Below, piece by piece: positions 21,855 to 28,629 of a stretch of 33,106 nucleotides of DNA. The position numbers and the translations under genes are program-made. Position 1 is the stretch's first letter, and every line of letters starts with the position of its first letter. The notes below the pieces were generated by a model, which saw only the letters and a list, made by a program, of their open reading frames with translations, was not told the DNA's origin and made no database searches. The DNA lies in contig DBMI01000005.1 in NCBI GenBank assembly GCA_002298165.1, positions 1 through 33,106 of the forward strand, written 5' to 3'. The DNA comes from Desulfarculales bacterium UBA702 (GTDB lineage Bacteria; Desulfobacterota; Syntrophobacteria; Syntrophobacterales; Syntrophobacteraceae).

Positions 21855-21942
21855 CCTCAGACCCGCCGACTTGAACAGGATCAAGGAACAATTGCTCTGG
21901 TAGTCGGGAAAGCGGAATTAACCAACGAGCGGAGGGATTGCG

Positions 21943-22290
21943 ATGGATAGTCAATTCACAATGCCGGCAAACATTGCCGATCTCGTTTACCTGCACCATG
22001 ATTTACGCTACCACAAAGGAGGGGTAATAAAGGATGAATGGTTCGCCCATGTTCCAGGTGGATGTATTTGCGAAACCGGCAAGACGGCAGAGGACGCATT
22101 GCAAGCGGCAAGTGCCGCTTATGCCAAGTACGTGGAATGGAAAGCCAAGCCAAAGCGTAAGTTGACCAAAGAGGAAATAGAGTACGAAATACAAAAGGAA
22201 TTCGCGGGGGAGAAAAACCCGAACCCTAGAGAGGTTGCCATGCACAGGTCAATGTTGAAAGATTTCTTCTGTGTGGTATGCGAGGACTAA
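21943..22290 (+). CDS. Hypothetical protein, 115 aa
   Basis: The pattern DEWFAHVPGGCICETGKTAEDALQAASAAYAKYVEWKAK resembles small HicB/antitoxin-like single domains (a short strand, then a glycine turn, then a helix with EDAL-x-A), but no partner toxin is adjacent, so this is only a fold hint. The C-terminus is charged (KLTKEEIEYEIQKEF) and ends FFCVVCED. GGAGGG precedes the ATG. Confidence 0.65.
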   Translation: MDSQFTMPANIADLVYLHHDLRYHKGGVIKDEWFAHVPGGCICETGKTAEDALQAASAAYAKYVEWKAKPKRKLTKEEIEYEIQKEFAGEKNPNPREVAMHRSMLKDFFCVVCED

Positions 22291-22346
22291 TAACCCACAA
22301 GGCCCGGCTCCGGTCGGGCGTAATCCTCTTCTGGTAGGAGGCTGCA

Positions 22347-22859
22347 ATGGAGCCAAAGATAAAACAGACCACGGGGGGAGAACAGGCAGCCTTGTTAATA
22401 AGGGCCACCGATTTTTCCGGGATGCTCGAACGGCTCGATAGAATGGCCGAGTCCCTATCCGAGATAAGGGAATCCCTGCCCCTCAAACGAAGAAAGCTCT
22501 CCAGAGCCACCAAGCGGGCACATATCGGCTGCATTCTCTCTTGGTACGAGGGAAAATGCCCCTGTTGCCGCGAGGCCCGGATTATCAGCGACAACGGCTC
22601 CATTCTGCCCTCCTGCAATGAAGAGCACTATGTAAACCGGCATGAGAACGCATTGGATAAAACATGGCTGGTCTGCCAGGAATGTAATTCCAGAAAGACC
22701 ACCGGGAAGGTTGCTCATACCGATGTGGAGGCACTTTTCAGGGCTTATCAGGTGACATTACGGAAGCACCTAGCCGATGGCAAGGGTCCGGTTCAGATGA
22801 GGTTAAAGGATTCGGATCGGCTCTGTGCATTATCCAAAAGACAAGCGACAAGCAGATAA
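22347..22859 (+). CDS. HNH-like endonuclease or zinc protein, 170 aa
   Basis: Residues 71-114 show the HNH/McrA layout: C71-x-x-C74, then EEHYVNRHEN (His94, Asn97, His99), then C110-x-x-C113-Asn114 (LVCQECNSRKT). The usual DHxxP element is altered to EEHYVNR, so activity is uncertain. The N-terminus is a helical region (MLERLDRMAESLSEIRESL) and the C-terminus is basic. HNH proteins in phages often assist packaging or act as homing nucleases. A strong GGAGG site precedes the ATG. Confidence 0.65.
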   Translation: MEPKIKQTTGGEQAALLIRATDFSGMLERLDRMAESLSEIRESLPLKRRKLSRATKRAHIGCILSWYEGKCPCCREARIISDNGSILPSCNEEHYVNRHENALDKTWLVCQECNSRKTTGKVAHTDVEALFRAYQVTLRKHLADGKGPVQMRLKDSDRLCALSKRQATSR

Positions 22860-22879
22860 CATTCAAGAAAGGACAAATA

Positions 22880-23083
22880 ATGGCAACAATCTATGTAGAA
22901 CGTGAACCAGACGAACCCGAAGAGGAATTCCCCCCGAAGCCGATTTTCAAGAAGGAAGGCGGAACTTTGTGGCTGAGATACAAACGGGATGGCGACTACG
23001 TAGTCGAAAGCACGAAGCAAAAAGACATGGCTACGGCAAAGAAGATGCTCAAAAAGCGGCAACGGGCTTTTAGCCAAGAGTAA
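22880..23083 (+). CDS. Stand-alone integrase arm-domain-like protein, 67 aa
   Basis: Residues about 26-60 (GGTLWLRYKRDGDYVVESTK, then MATAKKMLKKRQ) have the three-strand-plus-helix pattern of the N-terminal arm-type-binding (AP2-like) domain of tyrosine integrases, without any catalytic domain. The first 25 residues are acidic. It is followed 3 bp later by a second protein of the same pattern. It could compete with or assist the integrase at the GGGTAAC arm repeats. The assignment rests on pattern similarity only. AAAGGAC lies upstream of the ATG. Confidence 0.6.
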   Translation: MATIYVEREPDEPEEEFPPKPIFKKEGGTLWLRYKRDGDYVVESTKQKDMATAKKMLKKRQRAFSQE

Positions 23084-23086
23084 CCA

Positions 23087-23287
23087 ATGCGCCGAATCCG
23101 CCGAAGAGCAGATGGAATACTCTGGATCGAATACACTGGGCCTGACGGTAAAATGGTTGAGGAATGCACCAACACGATCAAAGCCGCCGAGGCCCAACAA
23201 CTCCTAGAGCAGCGCACGAAAAAGAAGTGCATTTGGGAACTGGAAGAAGGATATTTCCCGGACGACTGGCTGGACCGTCCGAGTTAA
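23087..23287 (+). CDS. Second stand-alone integrase arm-domain-like protein, 66 aa
   Basis: The core DGILWIEYTGPDGKMVEECT, then IKAAEAQQLLEQRTKKK, aligns with the preceding protein (LWxxY, DG, VxEx, helix ending in LxxR) and with the N-terminal arm domain of integrases. The acidic, aromatic tail (WELEEGYFPDDWLDRP) is different. The start is 3 bp after the stop of its neighbour, so the pair is co-translated. A role as directionality factor or integrase modulator is inferred. Confidence 0.6.
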   Translation: MRRIRRRADGILWIEYTGPDGKMVEECTNTIKAAEAQQLLEQRTKKKCIWELEEGYFPDDWLDRPS

Positions 23288-23296
23288 ACCTCGATG

Positions 23297-23590
23297 CTAT
23301 CGACAGATTCGTCTCCATTCATAAATGCCGGTTCTGGGGTTTAAAACTTGCTCATTCCGGCAATCATTAGTGCCTATTGGCGGTACCCCAATCGGAGTAA
23401 GGGGCCTAACAGATGGCGTCACTGGAGGACAGACAGTTGGAGGACAAATCGGGGTAATGTCAAGCGTGCTGGTACATAGTGCCTGGACTACTCCATTGAC
23501 ACATGCGCATTTGCAACTTGCAAGCGCAATCTCTGCTGAACCAAATAAAAGCGCCGACACGATGAGTAAAGTTGAGAACCGCTTATTCAT
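23297..23590 (-). CDS. Small secreted cysteine-rich protein, 97 aa
   Basis: A signal peptide (MNKRFSTLLIVSALLFGSAE, cleaved near ALA-SC) precedes a mature part of about 73 residues with eight or so cysteines (CKCACVNGVVQALC, CPPTVCPPVTP) and a proline-rich centre, ending NEQVLNPRTGIYEWRRICR. It is probably disulphide-bonded in the periplasm or outside the cell. No family is known. It is a leftward gene 34 bp downstream of another exported protein gene, so the two form a cargo pair. Confidence 0.7.
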   Translation of the reverse strand: MNKRFSTLLIVSALLFGSAEIALASCKCACVNGVVQALCTSTLDITPICPPTVCPPVTPSVRPLTPIGVPPIGTNDCRNEQVLNPRTGIYEWRRICR

Positions 23591-23624
23591 ACTTCAACTC
23601 CATCTCTTTGGGATATGTTAAATC

Positions 23625-24182
23625 CTAGTGGTCACAGAGAATCTTTGGATCAAGCAGGTGCGATTCGCACACGAGACGAGGTCCTCCAGCTTGATCGCGA
23701 AAAAGATACGAGCACTTAACGTCTGTCAACTTGTCCAGCTCTTTACCTGCATTCTTTGGCTCTCTAATCGGTGTGCCTTGCCCTTTAAAAAAACCAAGCA
23801 GTCCACTTTGCTGAGTGTTAAGCATTGGCCTGCCTGTTTCAGCATCAACAAGGAGGTTGGTCTTAATTTCTTTTATTAATTCTTGACATATCGTTTTAGC
23901 AACTGTCGGCGTGGATGAATGGCTAACTGGAACTGCTTCGACTGTAAACCTGTCTCTCACTGGATCATATACAAATCCCAAAAGAAGAGAATCAAGAGCG
24001 TACGTCAGCTTAGTTTTATCGAGTTTTACGCCAAGATAGGTTTCAACCTTATGACATCCAAAATCAAACGCCGACACCTTTTCCGATTCCAAATATTTAA
24101 TTATGGAGTTTTGCGCTAGACACGAATTCCCAGAAAGCAAAACTAACTGCATGAAGAGTATTAGAGATAGGAATTCTTTCAT
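23625..24182 (-). CDS. Exported hypothetical protein, 185 aa
   Basis: MKEFLSLILFMQLVLLSGNS followed by CLAQ is a signal peptide, possibly with a lipobox-like GNSC. The mature part includes FGCHKVETYLGVKLDKTKLTYAL and four further cysteines (TICQELI, DVKCSYLF, RLVCESHLL, KILCDH), suggesting disulphides. No family is known. The ATG at 24182 follows CAGGAA at a good distance; an in-frame start 18 codons upstream would bury the signal peptide. It lies between the integrase promoter and the smaller exported protein, transcribed leftward. Envelope-located cargo of this type may alter phage adsorption, but that is inference. Confidence 0.75.
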   Translation of the reverse strand: MKEFLSLILFMQLVLLSGNSCLAQNSIIKYLESEKVSAFDFGCHKVETYLGVKLDKTKLTYALDSLLLGFVYDPVRDRFTVEAVPVSHSSTPTVAKTICQELIKEIKTNLLVDAETGRPMLNTQQSGLLGFFKGQGTPIREPKNAGKELDKLTDVKCSYLFRDQAGGPRLVCESHLLDPKILCDH

Positions 24183-24301
24183 GAGTATTATTCCTGAGTT
24201 GTAGTGCAGGAATAGTTTCGCGGATTCAAAAAACAATAATAGTTCAGTCTTGGTGTGTCCATTAAAAATTCCTGAATAAATCGGAGTAATTCATTTTCCC
24301 C

Positions 24302-24351
24302 TTGACATTCTGGCTGGAGTGGCTACAATGGCATCACAATAGCCACAATGG
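24302..24351 (+). promoter_or_regulatory. Integrase-operon promoter with operator repeats
   Basis: TTGACA (24302-24307) and TACAAT (24324-24329) are 16 bp apart. TGGCTA (24320-24325) and TAGCCA (24340-24345) form an inverted repeat. GCTACAATGG (24322-24331) and GCCACAATGG (24342-24351) are direct repeats exactly 20 bp, about two helical turns, apart. The repeats overlap the -10 and the start site, so the first gene product, a ribbon-helix-helix protein, may repress its own operon. Confidence 0.7.
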
Positions 24352-24363
24352 ACAGGGGGTCGG

Positions 24364-24525
24364 ATGAAAACAATCAGCTTCAGGTTGCCAGATGAATTAG
24401 CGGACTGGCTCAGGGAAAAAGCCGCAAGAGAAACGATCAGGCGCAAAAAATACGTTTCCATTAACGTGCTTGTGGCCGAGATATTCAAACGAGAAATGGA
24501 AGCCAGCGAAAAAAAGGAGGCTTAG
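24364..24525 (+). CDS. Ribbon-helix-helix (CopG/Arc-type) regulator, 53 aa
   Basis: The N-terminal strand KTISFRLPDELADWLREKAA followed by KKYVSINVLVAEIFKREMEA is the ribbon-helix-helix pattern, with the usual SxNxLV turn into the second helix. Proteins of this kind bind operators as dimers in tandem. The gene lies 2 bp before the integrase start, and the integrase ribosome site (AAGGAGG) is within its last codons, so the two are coupled. It probably controls integrase expression and may also help shape the recombination complex. Confidence 0.8.
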   Translation: MKTISFRLPDELADWLREKAARETIRRKKYVSINVLVAEIFKREMEASEKKEA

Positions 24526-24527
24526 CC

Positions 24528-25784
24528 ATGGCCGTTTTAGCTGAGTGCCCAACATGCCATAAAAAACAGACAGTTAAAAACAATGACTGCGAGTGCGGGC
24601 AGTGGCTTGCGAAGCGGCAGAACGGCAAACAGGTTCGAAACCCTAAAACCAAGTATTGGATTCAGTACCGCCTTGACGATGGAAAGCAGAAGAAAAAATG
24701 CATTGGCCTTTCCATTGACGAAGCCAAGGATGCTGACGGCAAGCACGGAACCCTGAAGAGGGAAGGGCGGCTCAAGGGATCGGTTTTCGACATTAAGCCC
24801 GAGTCCCGAATGAGCTTTAATGAACTGGCGGGATGGTTTCTCAAGCTCGAAAAAGTCAAGTCTCTGGCCTACTTCGGAACGCTCAGTATTTATCTGAAGA
24901 AGTTCAACTCGGAATTGGGCAACATGGCCGTTGGGGATCTCAAACCTGCTGATCTGGAAAACCTTCAGGCCAAAAGAAAAGCTGAAGGATGCGCCGACTC
25001 GACCATCGACCAAGAGATTGGCGCGGCTCGAACCATGATTAACAAGGCATTCGACAATGAGAAGGTCGGCGGCGATGTGGTGAGAGTCTTCAAGAAGGTA
25101 AAAAAGGTGCTGAAGCGAAATGCTAATGCCAGGGATAAAGTTCTCACACCCGAGCAATTCGAGGCCCTCTTTGCCAATGCCCCACTGTTTACTAAACGGG
25201 TACTGGCAACAGCATTCTACACAGGCATGAGGAAGGGCGAAATCCTGAATCTGACCTGGGATAAGATAGACCTGAAAAACCGTTTTATCCGGCTCGAATC
25301 AGAAGATACAAAGGACAAAGAACCTCGAAGGGTTCCCATCTGCGATGAACTTTATGAGATTCTAAAATCAGTACCGGCAGCGATTCACATCGAGTGCCCT
25401 AATTGCCACAAGAGGCAACCTGTTAGGAATAAGACCTGTGAATGCGGCAAGTTGCTTGTCCAGCATGTGTTTCTCTATAAAGGCAAGCCAGTAAATGATA
25501 TTCGAGGTGGACTGGTAGATGCCTGCCAGAAGGCCGGAATTAGTTATGGCCGATTCGTCCAGGGCGGTTTTGTGTTTCATGATCTGAGGCACACCTTCAA
25601 CACCTACATGCGAAAAGCTGGAATCGCGGAATCTGTGATAATGGACATTACTGGGCACTCCACAAGGGAGATGTTCGACCGGTACAACACGGTTGATGCC
25701 GACGACGCGCAGATAGCAATTCAGAGGTTCCGGGGCTTTATCCAGAGCCAAAAGAAGAGCGCTCAGGAGGGCGAGGTTGGGTAA
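24528..25784 (+). CDS. int: Tyrosine recombinase (integrase) with duplicated four-cysteine motif
   Basis: This 418-aa site-specific recombinase inserts and excises the element at tRNA-Leu. The catalytic residues are all present: Arg235 (TGMRKGEILNLTW), His351-x-x-Arg354 (HDLRHTF), His377 (TGHST) and Tyr386. Residues 39-80 form the arm-binding domain (KYWIQYRLDDGKQKKKCIGL) and 100-200 the core-binding helices. Unusually, a four-cysteine knuckle occurs at the very N-terminus (Cys7, 10, 21, 23: CPTCHKKQTVKNNDCECG) and again inside the catalytic domain (Cys290, 293, 304, 306: CPNCHKRQPVRNKTCECG) with identical spacing. The stop codon is embedded in an arm-type repeat, and the gene points at the adjacent right core. 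It looks intact and active. Confidence 0.95.
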   Translation: MAVLAECPTCHKKQTVKNNDCECGQWLAKRQNGKQVRNPKTKYWIQYRLDDGKQKKKCIGLSIDEAKDADGKHGTLKREGRLKGSVFDIKPESRMSFNELAGWFLKLEKVKSLAYFGTLSIYLKKFNSELGNMAVGDLKPADLENLQAKRKAEGCADSTIDQEIGAARTMINKAFDNEKVGGDVVRVFKKVKKVLKRNANARDKVLTPEQFEALFANAPLFTKRVLATAFYTGMRKGEILNLTWDKIDLKNRFIRLESEDTKDKEPRRVPICDELYEILKSVPAAIHIECPNCHKRQPVRNKTCECGKLLVQHVFLYKGKPVNDIRGGLVDACQKAGISYGRFVQGGFVFHDLRHTFNTYMRKAGIAESVIMDITGHSTREMFDRYNTVDADDAQIAIQRFRGFIQSQKKSAQEGEVG

Positions 25785-25796
25785 CATTAGGGTAAC
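25777..25796 (+). repeat. Two GGGTAAC repeats (candidate integrase arm sites, right)
   Basis: TTGGGTAAC (25777-25785) and TAGGGTAAC (25788-25796) match the four repeats inside the left end. The integrase stop codon TAA is 25782-25784, inside the first copy. Two GGTTAATCA repeats 10 bp apart (25882-25890, 25892-25900) lie closer to the core and may bind an accessory protein. Confidence 0.7.
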
Positions 25797-25929
25797 AATG
25801 CCTTAAAATTAACAGCCAAAATAAGCCCTTTTCATTATCTCTCATTATTGAGTTAAATTATGGAAATCAGCTCGGAATCAAGGTTAATCATGGTTAATCA
25901 ATTTTCATCAGGTTTAAGGCGGCAATGCA

Positions 25930-25981
25930 TTCAGGGTCTAGTGGGAGTATTCCTGTCGGGGTTCGAGTCCCCGCTTCGGCA
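25930..25981 (+). repeat. attR: Right attachment site, copy of the tRNA-Leu 3' part
   Basis: A perfect 52-bp copy of 4575-4626. It holds only the anticodon-loop-to-discriminator part and is not a working tRNA. It is directly followed by CCA (25982-25984), unlike the left copy, so it probably preserves the original 3' end of the chromosomal tRNA gene. Confidence 0.95.
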
Positions 25982-25996
25982 CCATAAGGCTGTAGA

Positions 25997-26027
25997 GGCA
26001 TAACCTGTAAAGGGTTATGCCTTTTTT
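25997..26027 (+). terminator. Terminator downstream of the right core
   Basis: GGCATAACC (25997-26005) pairs with GGTTATGCC (26013-26021) around a 7-nt loop and is followed by six T residues. It probably terminated the tRNA-Leu transcript before the present element inserted. On the other strand it lies within the extended 3' coding end of the truncated recombinase. Confidence 0.8.
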
Positions 26028-26654
26028 GTTGCGGCTGGGTTGCGGGTTGGCCTTCTTCGTCAAGGCGGTTTACGGCATCCCTGTTTGCACTCGGGATAAG
26101 GTGTCCGTAGATATCCACAGTCATCTGGATGCTGCTGTGTCCAAGCTGCTCTTTCACATAGACGAGGCTTGCGCCATCGGTCAGAAGCAGACTGGCAAAA
26201 GTATGCCTGATATCGTGTATCCTGATCCTGCGCAATCCAGCTTTTTTCAATACACCCCAAAAGACCTGGCGTACATAATTCTGAGAAACCGGCATAGTGC
26301 CGCCGCGCTCATGAAAAATGCACGGTATGACACCGATGCCGCTCTTCAATGCCTCTTTTTTCCTCTCAACATGCTTGGAATGCAATAACGCTAAAAGCTG
26401 ATCTGACATATCCACCCGCCTGATCTTGCCTGTCTTTGTTGGCGCAAACTGGCCTCGCCTGAAGCTCTTGTTTACACGGATGAATTTCCCATGCCAGTCC
26501 ACATCATCCCATTTCAGAGCCAGCAATTCGCCAAGTCTCATTCCGGTCCGAAAGGCGGTCATGAAAAAGGGGTGGAAATCAGGACGGTACTCCCGGCAGT
26601 TATTAAGGAAGTGGCTCACCTCCTCCTTCTTGAATGCGGATTTTCCCCCTACAA

Positions 26655-27121
26655 ATGAAGGCACTTTTTGAAGACCTAGAAAGGGCGAGAGTATGGGCAG
26701 ACCTCTACGGGACGCGGTATGAGGATTTTATTGAAACTGCTTTTCTCCATTATACACGCCCAGCCGTTAAGAAGCTCCGAATTCCGCTTCCTGATAAGCT
26801 GTTTTCAGCAACGGCTTTGGCAGCCTATGATGCCAGATCCATAGATGAGTTCTGGGGGAAAGTCAGGATTTCCAGTGATGAAATAAGATCCCTGGACAGA
26901 GAGTTGCTTCCAGAAAAGTACACAGGATCAAAAGCTCAAATCAATTTTATGCACGAGTTTTCAAAGAAATAAGAAAGGCGGCCAAGGAATGCGGCGTACC
27001 CGTGGAGGAGAAATTAAATGAGTTCATCCGCAAGGGTCTATTCCCAAAAGGGTTTGCTCGACTAAAAACCCTGTGTCCCGGATTCGTTTATGAAGAGTCA
27101 GTGCCTCCGAATGAATTATAG
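26655..27121 (+). pseudogene. Frameshifted gene of unknown function
   Basis: An open frame from 26655 (starting MKALFEDLERARVWADLYGT) ends at 26972. The protein sense continues at once in another frame (QFYARVFKEIRKAAKECGVP, about 26941 onward) to a stop at 27121. Joined, the two parts give a coherent soluble protein of about 155 aa, so a single-base deletion near 26941-26950 is the simplest explanation; a sequencing error cannot be excluded. The family is not recognised. Its start overlaps the broken end of the truncated recombinase, marking a rearrangement junction. Confidence 0.55.
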
Positions 27122-27366
27122 CCATTGACGGATGAAGTCCCTTTGAAAGTGTTCAACCCAAAGATGAACCGCATTATAGGTAAATCAGTGAGATTTCGCG
27201 AATGTTGAGCAAAGTACTGCAATTTCAAATACCCGCGCATTTCTGCCTAAATACGATATGTAGAATAGGACAGTTTACCCCACCGAACTTCCATACGCCC
27301 GGGGACGGCGAAAAGTTGCTTCCTTGAACTAATGATTCTCGTTTGCTAATTTTTGTCTGTCGTTAA

Positions 27367-27395
27367 TTGACAACCAAGTCCCCGCAAACTATCTT
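27367..27395 (+). promoter_or_regulatory. Sigma-70 promoter for the secreted repeat protein
   Basis: TTGACA (27367-27372), a 17-bp spacer and TATCTT (27390-27395) lie 90 bp upstream of the 27486 start. The rest of the 364-bp gap (27122-27485) shows no gene. Confidence 0.6.
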
Positions 27396-27485
27396 GCGTT
27401 CTAAGATGAAAAGCAGAGTTGTTCATGACATGCACGTCTTTTATGAATAACTCTTATATAACTTTGATTTGCATAGGAGTAGTAA

Positions 27486-28508
27486 ATGGAAAGAAAATCA
27501 TCTATCGTCCCTCTGATATTTATAATGGCTATTGCCATCGTTTTTGGTTTTACAACATCAGGATCAGCTAACAGCAAAGGATCATGGAGTTCGTCAGGCA
27601 AAAATGGCTCAAGCGGAAAGCATGGTTCAGGAAGTGGTAATAGCCTAAGCGGCAAGAATTCCTCCAGCGGGACGCGGATTTCCGACGATCTGCATTTCTC
27701 GGAAACCCGAGGAGAACTTTTCCACTCTGAAGATAGCGGTTTATGGGCTAATGATGACAAAAGCGGAAATGACACTCAGATTAGTGCAAAAAAGGCTGAT
27801 GATATTGTTGAACTTAATTCTAACATTTTTTTCTCCGACGATGATGGTCTTTGGGTCTCTGACGGTAAGTCACGCTCATCGTTAAGCGCCAATAAGCCTG
27901 AGAAAATCGTAGCTTCCAGTTCAAAGCTTTTCATGAATTACGGCGTCTGGGGAGTGTGGCACTATGATGGCGTGGGTTTCAGGCAAATCGATTCAAATCG
28001 TCCCGATGACATGGCCTCCACAGATTTGCACCTTTACACCAATTATAGTTCCTTTGGTGTTTACAAATGGGACGGAGCATCCTGGACTCGAATTTCGGCG
28101 AACCCGGCGGTAAGGATGATAACTTCAGGCAATAATCTGTATGTGGATTTCGGGGCGGCGGGCCTCTGGAAATACGACGGGAATGCCTTTACCCAGATAG
28201 ACACGAATGTGCCGAAAGAAATATTTGCAACCAGCACGGCGCTTTATGCCAACTATGCCCAGGGCCTTTACAGGTTTGACGGTAGCAAATGGTCTCGGAT
28301 ATCCGCTACCCCCTCAGACGATGCCGCCACATCGCATGGGTCTGATGATTTATATGCCGTTTTCACAGGATCCGGCCTGTACCATTTTGACGGCACTGGT
28401 TGGGTCCAGATTGATTCCCAATCACCGAGCAGAATGTCCGCATCAAGCTCGGGCCTGCATGCGGAGTATGAAGGACTTGGGTTCTACAAGTACACCAAGG
28501 GCAAATAA
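27486..28508 (+). CDS. Secreted tectonin-like repeat protein, 340 aa
   Basis: A signal peptide (MERKSSIVPLIFIMAIAIVF, cleaved after about residue 29) is followed by a Ser/Gly/Lys-rich low-complexity stretch to about residue 65. The rest consists of about seven imperfect repeats of 36-40 residues. Each contains a G-[LV]-[WY]-x-[YF]-D-G-x-x-[WF]-x-x-I core (for example GLYRFDGSKWSRISA and GLYHFDGTGWVQIDS), the pattern of tectonin/beta-propeller blades. It probably folds as a propeller outside the cell; the ligand is unknown. AGGAG precedes the ATG, and a strong terminator follows. Confidence 0.8.
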   Translation: MERKSSIVPLIFIMAIAIVFGFTTSGSANSKGSWSSSGKNGSSGKHGSGSGNSLSGKNSSSGTRISDDLHFSETRGELFHSEDSGLWANDDKSGNDTQISAKKADDIVELNSNIFFSDDDGLWVSDGKSRSSLSANKPEKIVASSSKLFMNYGVWGVWHYDGVGFRQIDSNRPDDMASTDLHLYTNYSSFGVYKWDGASWTRISANPAVRMITSGNNLYVDFGAAGLWKYDGNAFTQIDTNVPKEIFATSTALYANYAQGLYRFDGSKWSRISATPSDDAATSHGSDDLYAVFTGSGLYHFDGTGWVQIDSQSPSRMSASSSGLHAEYEGLGFYKYTKGK

Positions 28509-28583
28509 TCTGAAATACTGGCCACTGACACCGCCAGGTAATGCAGGAGATTAAACAAGCCATTCAGGGTTAATACGCAAAAA

Positions 28584-28629
28584 AACTAAAAAGACCCTGC
28601 GGCCTGTAGGTCGCAGGGTCTTTTTAGTT
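28584..28629 (+). terminator. Strong rho-independent terminator
   Basis: An 18-bp perfect stem (28584-28601 with 28612-28629) with a 10-nt loop, A-rich on the left and T-rich on the right, so it can work in both directions. It ends the secreted-repeat-protein transcript. Confidence 0.92.

Larger units (their letters stand above)
4575..25981. mobile_element. Integrated phage-satellite-like element at tRNA-Leu
   Basis: The element is 21.4 kb between perfect 52-bp tRNA-derived repeats, with a full-length tyrosine recombinase at its right end. It carries phage-type replication genes (split prim-pol/P4 helicase, ERCC4 nuclease), an excisionase-like HTH protein, a small-terminase-like protein, a tail-fibre protein with its chaperone, a 1596-aa ejection-type polyprotein, an XRE repressor, and cargo. 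I find no capsid, portal, large terminase, protease, tail tube or lysis gene. This fits a helper-dependent satellite. A prophage that lost its head genes by deletion is the main alternative. Several intact reading frames with good ribosome sites argue that it is not simply junk. Confidence 0.85.
25894..26664 (-). pseudogene. Second tyrosine recombinase, N-terminally truncated, reading through the tRNA repeat
   Basis: Only the catalytic domain remains (about 256 aa): TGMRLGELLALKW (Arg), HDIRHTFASLL (His-x-x-Arg), LGHSS (His) and VDIYGHL (Tyr). The N-terminal arm- and core-binding domains are gone; upstream the frame runs into unrelated sequence under the 26655-27121 gene. The C-terminal tail AEAGTRTPTGILPLDPE is translated from the reverse complement of the tRNA-derived repeat, typical for an integrase gene whose 3' end overlaps the target tRNA. 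So an older element used the same tRNA-Leu, and the present element later inserted between it and the tRNA. The first codon is GTG. Confidence 0.85.

Noticed and set aside
21847..21903. An 18-aa peptide gene overlapping the end of the 211-aa gene
   Set aside because: Too short to support. It may be the start of a gene truncated by the TAG at 21901.
4869..25784. A complete, self-sufficient prophage
   Set aside because: No capsid, portal, large terminase, head protease, tail tube or lysis gene could be recognised, although unrecognised versions cannot be fully excluded.
25930..25984. A second tRNA-Leu gene
   Set aside because: Only the part from the anticodon loop to the 3' end is present; the acceptor 5' strand, D arm and half of the anticodon stem are missing.
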